Source: Cricetomys ansorgei
Lineage: Eukaryota; Chordata; Mammalia; Rodentia; Nesomyidae
Reading direction: 5' to 3'
DNA: 64,000 nucleotides
NCBI GenBank assembly: GCA_026225945.1
Contig: JAMJFZ010000320.1
Coordinates: forward strand, 11,080,001 to 11,144,000
Shown: positions 56,425 to 64,000 of the stretch, piece after piece
How positions within the stretch are numbered: the stretch's first letter is position 1
Layout of the letters: the number at the start of each line of letters is the position of its first letter
Notes under the pieces: generated by a model
Databases searched by the model: none
What the model was told of the DNA's origin: nothing
What the model saw: the letters and a program-made list of their open reading frames with translations, nothing else
Made by a program: the position numbers and the translations under genes

Positions 56425-57065
56425 CCTGTTTTCGCATGGCAAACACATCCCGGTTTCTGAGATTTGTATTTTAAGGAAATTGAGTTCCACACCTTCTGCC
56501 CTAATATACTCTTACTCTTCCCTTGTGTCTGAGAATATGCTTGTTTTAAGATGTTACACACATTCTCCTGTGCCATAATTGTACTTAGCTTACTTAAGAA
56601 ATGAAAGGCATCCTCTTACAAATAAATCTCCAGTCTGTGATGGAAAAATACTTCTGGGAACAGGCAGATAGGACATTTGAACTACCTGCTGCCAGAAATG
56701 AATGATTCTCTTGACTAAGTGACAAGTGAGTCCATTACTGTGTTTTGAATACATTTGGAGGGGATCTAATATCTCTTAGGAGAAGCTGTAAAAGGAATGG
56801 GTTGTTGTATGTGATGTCATATGCTGAGCTCATTATGAACCCTAGCATGTAACTTGGAGTTTATAAAGTTCAAGTTACATTCTCAAAGCAATTCCCCTCA
56901 TTCTACTTTACCTGTTGGTGTGAACAAAGCTTTACAGAGCTTATAGCTAGCAAAACAAGAAATTATCCTCAGATCACAGCTCTTTATTGTCTCATTCTTC
57001 CAGTTTTGTAATACTTAACCAAGTGACACTTCATCTGTGGGAGCCTACTTATTTTTTACTTTTTA
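56425..57065. other. BLTP3B intron 7, nothing recognised
   Basis: Unique-looking sequence. Confidence 0.5.
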
Positions 57066-57067
57066 TT

Positions 57068-57214
57068 GTTTTGATTTTTTGAGAGAGGATCTTATATAAC
57101 ATTATGTCTTGTCTGGCTTGGAACATATTGAGACCAGATTGGCTTCAAATTTAGAGATCCTCCTGCCTCTTCCTCCTCAGTGTTGAGAGTTGTGTGCCAC
57201 CATGACTGGTCCTG
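57068..57214 (-). mobile_element. B1 SINE, antisense, diverged
   Basis: 'attttttgagagaggatctt', 'gagatcctcctgcctcttcc'. Confidence 0.7.
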
Positions 57215-57886
57215 GCAGCCTAACTTTAAATTGAGGAACTACTGGACTATAGCAGGGTAGGTTTCCTGTACAAGTAGAGTGGGTAGACAAGAAGGACATT
57301 GTGTGCTGAGGACTTTGTCCATTTTTTCTGTGGCATCTGGGCACTATTAGGAATTTTCTATGGGGAAGTTCAATCAGATGTACAACAGCATTATAGAAGA
57401 TAAGCTAAGAAAATGGAGCCAGTCTAGAGGAAATATGTACATGAAGTTTGAAAATGGCTTGAAAGAAATACCAAGCCAGATTGGAAAGCAATATCTACAT
57501 CTTCCACAAGTTACAGATAAGAAAGCTGAGCACTTTAGAATGATAATGTCTAGTTCTGTTAGCAATACAAAGAAATACAGATGAGGAAGCAGCTGTGACT
57601 GAGGAGGTGAGAGTAACTAAGGAAAACCAAGAACATAAGTACATACAGAAGTTTATCGGGCTTACAGTCAAATTGTGTATTCTTCTCGAGTTTTTAAATA
57701 AAATTTTTTTAAAAATATAATCCAGACAGTATTTTAAGGCACCTGAGCCACTGTTACAAAATACACTGTATTATGCTCATTTTCATGTGTTCGTTGTTCA
57801 TGAAATACTCAGGTTTGCTTGTGTGTGACATTTTAAGGATGTGATAACGATAATGGGGCAGTGATAATGTGGTTTGGAATCTTTAG

Positions 57887-58067
57887 AACTCTACGGTAGC
57901 TTCATCCACCCAGCACGTGAAGACCCCCCAGGCTTCAAATGCTCCTGATCTCAATGATGCTATTGTGAAATTATTCAGTGACTTTGATGTTAAGGAAACC
58001 TCCCATCATCTAGTGATTTCTCATCTAGATCTGCATATCTGTGATGATATTCATGCAAAAGAAAAAG
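57887..58067 (+). CDS. BLTP3B: BLTP3B coding exon 8 (codons 281-341)
   Basis: 181 nt. Starts with a Ser/Thr-rich linker NSTVASSTQHVKTPQ, then LFSDFDVKETSHHLVISHLD and further strands. Acceptor CTTTAG, donor AAG|GTAATC, leaving one base of codon 341. Confidence 0.95.
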
Positions 58068-58301
58068 GTAATCTCACATCAAACTGTTTTGGCTTGTCTA
58101 CAAATTAACTAAAAGACTATTTATTATAGGAAGTATATATTGTAAAATATCATTCAGATTATATAAACGAAACATTATTTGAAGCATTTTATTGGTATGA
58201 ATTTTTATTTGGCTTTTGTAGTTAATACTTAAGCTAATTAACTTTTGGCTGTCAATACTAACAGTAAAATTAGGTTTTAAAAAACTAAGAATGACCAAAT
58301 G

Positions 58302-58412
58302 TGGTCAAATGTGGTGACATCTTTATTGCCAGCACTCAAGAGGCAGAGGCAACCAGATCTCTGTGAATTCATGGCCATCCTGCTGGGACTACATAATGAG
58401 ACTCTTTCTGCA
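58302..58412 (+). mobile_element. B1 SINE, diverged
   Basis: 'tttattgccagcactcaaga', 'ccagatctctgtgaattcat'. Confidence 0.7.
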
Positions 58413-58414
58413 AA

Positions 58415-58965
58415 CATTGACAGTAACAGAGAATGAATAAACGACATCTTTGAATTAAACACTTAGATTTGTCTTTTGGAACCATCTATAAGTTGTGTCC
58501 TGTGACTGACTCTACAGCCTGTCGCCTTGCCCTAACTGCCACTGTGACAGTTCCCTAACTTGTAACAGATTTCCACTGTGCCTTTTTTTTTTTTTTTAAC
58601 CCTCAAGCTCTAAAAAAAGACAGGAAAGGCAGAATCTTCACTCTTTTGCAGGCCTTTAAAGAGAAAAAGAAAGAGAAATTCACTGCCATTTTTGGCTGTC
58701 TTATCTGTGAAACATGAGAACAGGAGCTCATAGGGAAATAAGCTATTTCTTGAACCATCCCATCAACTGTCCCATCCCACCATTTGTCAACTGCCAGCTG
58801 GCCACTGCCTCCTTTATTTCCTAAGTTGTTCCCAGAAGTCCAAGCAGCATCCAGTCACAAGGAAGGCTGCACAGGACAGAAACTTGGCAAAGCCTCCGGC
58901 TATATTATCCTGTAGTCCATTCATAAATATTACATGTTTTAAGCAATATAATTAACTCGCCTATC
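58415..58965. other. BLTP3B intron 8, nothing recognised
   Basis: Contains poly(T) at about 58582-58598; otherwise no named element. Confidence 0.5.
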
Positions 58966-58969
58966 TGTG

Positions 58970-59175
58970 AACCTGTGTTGTATTGGTATTTTGCCTACAA
59001 GTGTGTTTGTGTACCCTGGTGTTCCTGGTCCCCCTACAGGCTAGAGAGGATGTCAGATCCCTTGGAACTAGAGTTACAGACAGTTGTGAGCTGCTGTTTG
59101 GATGCTGGGAATTGAATCCAGTTCCTTTGGAAGAGCAATGAGTGCTCTTAACATTGAGCCATCTCTCCAGCCCCA
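58970..59175 (-). mobile_element. B2 SINE, antisense
   Basis: 'cttggaactagagttacaga', 'gctcttaacattgagccatc', 'tctccagcccc'. Confidence 0.88.
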
Positions 59176-59659
59176 AACACTCTTCTTTGTACACATAAAG
59201 ACAGCTGTGTCCCCTGACCTGTCTTCTTAGCATTTCATGTGGAAACTGATTCCTATTTTATTCCACATCCCTTGTTTTTTATCCTTGAGTGGATTCGGGT
59301 AACATGATAGGCAGGAAGCTGCTCTTTGTCGTTTTGAAAATCCAAGTTCCACACTTGCAGTGGTCAGTGTGTCTGCTTCTCTGTCATAGTGTCACTGGCC
59401 CAGTAGTGCTGGGAGAGTTCGGCAGGCAGGCTATGTTAGGGACAGTGTTTGTATCATTTTGGTGAGTATTAGAATCAAGTCGAAGAGCTCTTATAAATTG
59501 AGATATTTGACTTGGGTTCTTCAGGCCTAATTCAGAATATCCTTTGGATTTTTTTGTTTTTAAAGCTGAGAAAGTATTAAGGCCTGGGTACTTAGGGAAA
59601 AAAATTCTATAGTCATCAGACAGAGCAGGAGGAATTGGTTAACAGGTGAAAGGGTATAG

Positions 59660-59900
59660 GGAACTGGCCCAGTGGCACAGGCATATAATCCCAGCCACTG
59701 TGAGTTTAAGGCAGGAGGATCACAAATTCAAGGCCTGTGTAGGCTACAGAGTGAATTCAAAGCAGCATAGGTAGGACAAGTTAATTAGATCCTCTTTCAG
59801 CTTTTTTTTCTTTAAGTCTGGGGGTATATCTCAGTGAGAGGCTTGTGTGGCATGTGAGAGGTCCTAGATTCAGTCAGTCCCAGCACTACCAAAAAGTAGG
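59660..59900 (+). mobile_element. B1/B4 fragment followed by ID SINE
   Basis: 59660-59770 'ggcatataatcccagccact'; 59817-59900 'gggggtatatctcagtgaga' and 'cctagattcagtcagtcccag'. Confidence 0.6.
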
Positions 59901-60431
59901 GAGGGATGGAGTGCAAAGCCGAAGGTTTGGGGTCTATAAAGAAATTTGTTGTCATTTTCTTTGCCTATTTTGTGTCATTTGGCTCATTGTTGTCCTTTTC
60001 TGCTTTAGTGATTGAAAAGGAAAACCAAAAAAAAAAAATTAAAGCATAGTAACAGAATGAGATGGTAAAACTAAGCATTTTTGCTTAGCGTTTCCTACGC
60101 TCTGGCATTCCCCGCCATTACTCCCTCATAAGTACACTGGATGATGTCTTCTACTCTATATAGGCTCGGCAGTTACTTCTGCTGTTGTGATATCCTAAAG
60201 GCTCCGAAATATTCATCAGTTTGCTAAAATCACCATGGTAAAACCTAACCAAGACATTTATATTACCATGTTTATTTTGCCCCTGTTTTGTAGGTTTTGT
60301 TGCAGAATACTATTTATCACTGAGCACTACCTCAGAAACTGCTTATAATATGCTGTGTACATATCACATCACTTCCAAATAACTAAAACAGACAAACAAA
60401 AAAATCTGAGTTTTGAACAATTAGCTCCAAA

Positions 60432-60550
60432 CATGGCTGTTAGAGGACAACGTTTGGGAGTCTTTCCACCATGAGGTCTGGGAATTGAACTCAGGTCATT
60501 GAGCTTGCGAGACAAGTGTTTTTACCTGCTGGCCATCTCACTGACTGGCT
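60432..60550 (-). mobile_element. B3 SINE fragment, antisense
   Basis: 'attgaactcaggtcattgag', 'ttacctgctggccatctcac'. Confidence 0.75.
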
Positions 60551-60751
60551 TCAGAGGTTTCAAACGAGGATTGTGAAGCTATACTAAAGGTTGTAATAAT
60601 TGCTATAAACGAGTTAACAAATTATATTGGGCTTGTATTGTTATTGCTACTTGGACTCTGATTTTGTTAAGCTTTTTTAATGGTAAAAGCTTAGTGTTTT
60701 TTCCTCTTTTTCTCCTTCCTTCCTCTTCCTCAATTTTTTTTCTCTTCCCAG

Positions 60752-60835
60752 AATCAAATAGACGCATTAGTGGAGGTGCTATGCAGCTCTCTTTCACACA
60801 GCTGACCATAGACTATTATCCTTATCATAAAGCAG
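60752..60835 (+). CDS. BLTP3B: BLTP3B coding exon 9 (codons 341-369)
   Basis: 84 nt. Encodes ESNRRISGGAMQLSFTQLTI and DYYPYHKA. Acceptor TTCCCAG after a long pyrimidine tract, donor GCAG|GTGTGT. Phase preserving. Confidence 0.95.
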
Positions 60836-60839
60836 GTGT

Positions 60840-62160
60840 GTATAATGATCCATTTAAGATATGCAAGTCTTGCTTTTAAAATGCCATAGCCAATTATTTT
60901 TTAAAATTTAAATGTTCATTTGTTTTAACCTGTTAAGAAGAGATCAAGACATTGTTATTATTTTTCTTCTGGCAGCATTTTACAAAGAATATAGAATTGC
61001 CTTAGAAATATATTGAGGTTCATGTAGATTTTTAGAAACTATACTTGTTAGAAATTGACCAATGACCAACATATTGAGGCTCTAGGTTTGATCCACAGCA
61101 CACACAGAATAGAATGACTGATTGCCAATTGGACAATAGCTCCAATCTCTGAATTTTGGTAGTATATGACTGACTTTTGTTTTGCAGTTTGCACAAATAA
61201 AAAACCAAAAAAATATAACAGAATTCTCAAGTCTTAAAAAAAGTAGTAAGAATGTTATGTTCATGCTTCCCTTGCTGGTGCCTATCACATAGCACAGGAC
61301 AGATTTTAAAACTGTGCTGTTTGAAGGGCTGTGCTTTAGATCCTGTCCAAGTTGGTGAGGTTTGCATCACTTAAAACCTTTCAGCTGGCTGCTGTGCCAT
61401 CACAGGCCTGTGAGCCCAGAACTTGCCCACAGTTCCAGCATTCAGGGGAGGTAGGAGGATACCCAGTGATGCACCCTCAGTCACGTTAGGAGGAGAAAGC
61501 CTTCTAACTGTGGGAATTGTTTTTATTTTATAAGGGAAGACTTTTAGTCATAGAATGTATTTTATTTTCTTAACATTTTTATGTACCTGTAATTTTCTTA
61601 GTCATTTATAGAGAATCCTAATCTTGATTTTGCGTTGTTCTTTCAAAACATGTATCTACTTATGATTGGTACCTGTATTGTGAAGTTTTGTTGTTTCCTT
61701 AAATGTTTTGATAACACCATCTTACTAGTTTATGTGTTAGATTATGGTTAGTCACTTTACAACAAGTCTTTGGTGAAAGGTTTCTTTCCTTGGTATTTTT
61801 TGAGATTCCTTAAAATAGGTGTTTGCCAGGCAGTTGAGCATCTAGTGAAAATTGCCCAATCCTTTAGTTTTGAATTGAGCATTGTTTCACCAAATATGGG
61901 TTCTAGGTAGAAAGTAACAAAGTAACAAATATACTTTGCTTTTGGTACTCTTTTCTCTGTCTTGCTCTTATTTTAAGAGAAGTAAACGCCCCCCTCCCCT
62001 TAATATTAAAGTCTTTAGCCTGGTATGGTGAGCCCTCCTGTACTCAAGACTCTGTCTCAAACCGGCTCTCTTGAGACAATGACTAAGTTTCATAAAAAGC
62101 ATTTCTGTAACAGAATAAAAAAAAAAACATGCATGCAATGAAGTTCTTCTTATTCATTTT
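60840..62160. other. BLTP3B intron 9, nothing firm
   Basis: 1.3 kb with only a faint B1-like scrap at 61385-61460; no gene or RNA seen. Confidence 0.45.
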
Positions 62161-62164
62161 ACAG

Positions 62165-62347
62165 GAGATAGTTGTAATCATTGGATGTATTTCAGTGATG
62201 CAACCAAAACAAAAAATGGATGGGCTGACGAGTTGTTACATGAATTTGAATGCAACGTTGAAATGCTTAAGCGGGCTATGGAGGATCACAATGTATGTTC
62301 ACCTCCTGAATCCCCAGCACATGTCTCTCCCCAGCACACACAAACAG
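62165..62347 (+). CDS. BLTP3B: BLTP3B coding exon 10 (codons 369-430)
   Basis: 183 nt. Encodes GDSCNHWMYFSDATKTKNGW, a helical stretch ELLHEFECNVEMLKRAMEDH, then a Pro/Ser/His-rich linker. Acceptor TTACAG, donor ACAG|GTATTT. Phase preserving. Confidence 0.95.
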
Positions 62348-62511
62348 GTATTTCACCTAATGACATTTCCCTAGTATTCAGAGTGGGGGAATGGAAGAGG
62401 GGAATGAAAATATCTTTATAAATATTATTTCTAAGCATTATTTTCCATTCTGAAGATGGTGTAGACTAACAGTTGCATAGACTACAACACTTATAAATGA
62501 TTCTGTTTTTA

Positions 62512-62711
62512 ATAATGTACATATGTGTACGTGTGTGTATGTGTTTATGCATACAGTGTAATGCCTGTGGAATCAGAAAAGGACCTGGGATCCCCTGAAG
62601 TTATAGTTACAGACAGTTGTGAGCTGCCTAATATGGGAGCTGGGAACCAAACTTGGTTTATTTGTGAGAGAACTTCTGAGCTCTTAACTGCTGAGTCATC
62701 TCTAGCCCCCA
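62512..62711 (-). mobile_element. B2 SINE, antisense
   Basis: 'gttacagacagttgtgagct', 'gctcttaactgctgagtcat', 'ctctagcccc'. Confidence 0.82.
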
Positions 62712-62995
62712 GCACTTTTAAGATTAGTGTAACCAATACTAGTAATATCCACTTAGAATATTTAAATTCTTAAGTGACTTGTAAATTTTTCATTTTGAAC
62801 ATTATAAGAGAGTGGTTTAACATTTATTCTTGTTTTTAAAAAATAATCATTACAAAAGCCTGCATATTTGTTATCCATATGTATCATCTTGTTTGAGAAA
62901 TTAGTATTCATGTTTTTAGTATTCTTCTCTACAGAGAAGAATAACTATGAAAAGTAATTTCATAATAATTTAAAAGGAGTTTTTGTTTCTCCCAG

Positions 62996-63114
62996 AGAAA
63001 GAGTCTACTCTGAAAGGAACTCCTAAAACACCTTCGATATTATCTCATCCATCAAAAGCTAAGCTAATGTCTAGTTCTGTTGTTGTTAGACTTGCAGATT
63101 TCAACATATACCAG
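62996..63114 (+). CDS. BLTP3B: BLTP3B coding exon 11 (codons 430-469)
   Basis: 119 nt. Encodes EKESTLKGTPKTPSILSHPS and a strand VVVRLADFNIYQ. Acceptor CTCCCAG, donor CAG|GTATGT. Last BLTP3B exon inside the window; the gene continues past 64000. Confidence 0.94.
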
Positions 63115-63490
63115 GTATGTATTAAATTTTCTCATTGTACAAGCAACCCAGTTAATTAATTTATTCACTATTTATCTTTAACGGCCTAGACTAATTTTGT
63201 GAAATGCAGATTATATGGGGTAAAAATATCAATTCATAGATTTTTATTTATATGGTTATCTTGAATTAGATAAACTGATGTCAAGGTTGTCATTATTGCC
63301 AAGACTTCTTATACCAGTTATGAGTTTTGGGGTTGCCTAAATTACACCCAAATTCAGTGCTGTCCTCAAAATACTTACAGACCTTACTGAAATCTGTTAT
63401 ATTCACTTTGAATATAATGAATAGGGATTCAAAGTCGACCCTCCCATACAAATAATGCTCAGGGCACAATCTGGAAGGCTTCTAGATGTA
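63115..63490. other. BLTP3B intron 11, nothing recognised
   Basis: AT-rich sequence directly after the exon 11 donor; no named repeat or gene. Confidence 0.5.
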
Positions 63491-63496
63491 ACATGA

Positions 63497-63575
63497 GGCT
63501 GTTGATGTAGCTCAGTGGTAGACAGTTTCCTTAGCATTCAGAATACCCTGGTTCTTCCCTAGGACCACAGTACAG
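63497..63575 (+). mobile_element. ID SINE
   Basis: 'gttgatgtagctcagtggta' head and 'ataccctggttcttcccta'. Confidence 0.65.
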
Positions 63576-64000
63576 ATGTGTACTGCCTACATGAAGTATT
63601 GCTTTTGTGGTTGAATTCATCTTGGAGTAGACTGATGACAGACAACCCAATGTTTTCTCTGGCCTCTAACCACTAATAGGACAATCAAGTGTAACCAGCC
63701 CAACCTACACTCTTCTGGTTTACATAGATCTATTAATTGTCATTGTGAATAGGAAATTATAGTTTCTGGTTATCTCTAGGGAGCAGGAACAAAACCCAGA
63801 GCTCTTCTTGGAGACCAAATTTCTTACAGCAGTGATCTCTATGGAAGAACCTGATTTTTTTTTTCTTCCTAATTCAACTTTTATAGATTAACTGTGCTAT
63901 GAATTTACTTTCATATGAAAAACTCTGCCCCATATATACTGTTTACTCAAGCTATAGTCATACTACATAACCTAATATCATAACCTTCAAGAGCAACAAA

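Larger units (their letters stand above)
22476..64000 (+). other. BLTP3B: BLTP3B (UHRF1BP1L/SHIP164) gene, 5' part
   Basis: Bridge-like lipid-transfer protein of the chorein/VPS13-like RBG family, reported on early-endosome vesicles and named for binding the syntaxin-6 Habc domain. Eleven coding exons join in frame to give codons 1-469 of a protein of about 1,460 residues; two thirds lies beyond the window. Introns: 22520-46717 (24.2 kb), 46881-48384, 48424-49691, 49784-51785, 51976-53162, 53304-54673, 54845-57886, 58068-60751, 60836-62164, 62348-62995 and 63115 onward. All have GT and AG ends. Confidence 0.95.

Noticed and set aside
57360..57584. 74-codon plus-strand ORF in intron 7
   Set aside because: Begins with a plausible ATG but has no matching splice sites in phase with BLTP3B and no recognised protein.
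7471..63575. tRNA-like A/B boxes at many sites
   Set aside because: All fall in B2, B3/B4 or ID SINEs and lack the full cloverleaf; no genuine tRNA gene was seen.
1..64000. CRISPR arrays, phage, operons, integrative elements
   Set aside because: The sequence is clearly mammalian, with introns, SINEs and GT-AG splicing; direct repeats are microsatellites or SINEs.

Overview
The window is nuclear DNA from a muroid rodent. Tens of B1, B2, B3/B4 and ID SINEs, rodent L1 and MaLR retroelements and the rodent hAT element URR1 lie between exons with GT-AG introns. The exact species cannot be fixed by eye. The B2 tails and a B1 variant reading 'gttacaacagagaaa' point to a murid or cricetid but are not diagnostic without a library search. 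There is no bacterial, phage, plasmid or CRISPR content.

Two protein-coding genes are present, both cut by the window edges, in head-to-head (divergent) order. From 9372 leftwards on the minus strand lie the first eight coding exons of ACTR6 (actin-related protein 6, a subunit of the SRCAP chromatin remodeller), codons 1-250; the rest lies left of base 1. From 22476 rightwards on the plus strand lie the first eleven coding exons of BLTP3B (UHRF1BP1L/SHIP164, a bridge-like lipid-transfer protein of endosomes), codons 1-469; the rest lies right of base 64000. Every exon boundary was read from splice sites plus phase, and each reading frame stays open across all joins.

Layout: 1-9372 ACTR6 exons and introns; 9373-9560 its ETS-site-rich promoter with a 17-G run; 9.56-22.09 kb intergenic DNA holding an old MaLR-type provirus (about 12.08-14.79 kb), a further MaLR LTR, and a URR1 element split by a solo LTR; 22.09-22.86 kb the BLTP3B CpG-island promoter, first exon and two upstream ORFs; 22.5-46.7 kb the very long repeat-filled BLTP3B intron 1, including a solo LTR with clean target duplications at 45.68-46.06 kb; 46.7-64 kb the remaining BLTP3B exons.

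The two genes are not known to act together; their neighbourhood is the usual mammalian synteny as I recall it. I see no evidence of an undescribed biological system. The most useful non-routine items are the retroelement insertions that can be dated by nesting and target duplications, the uORF/YY1-type start region of BLTP3B, and the homopolymeric G run in the ACTR6 promoter.
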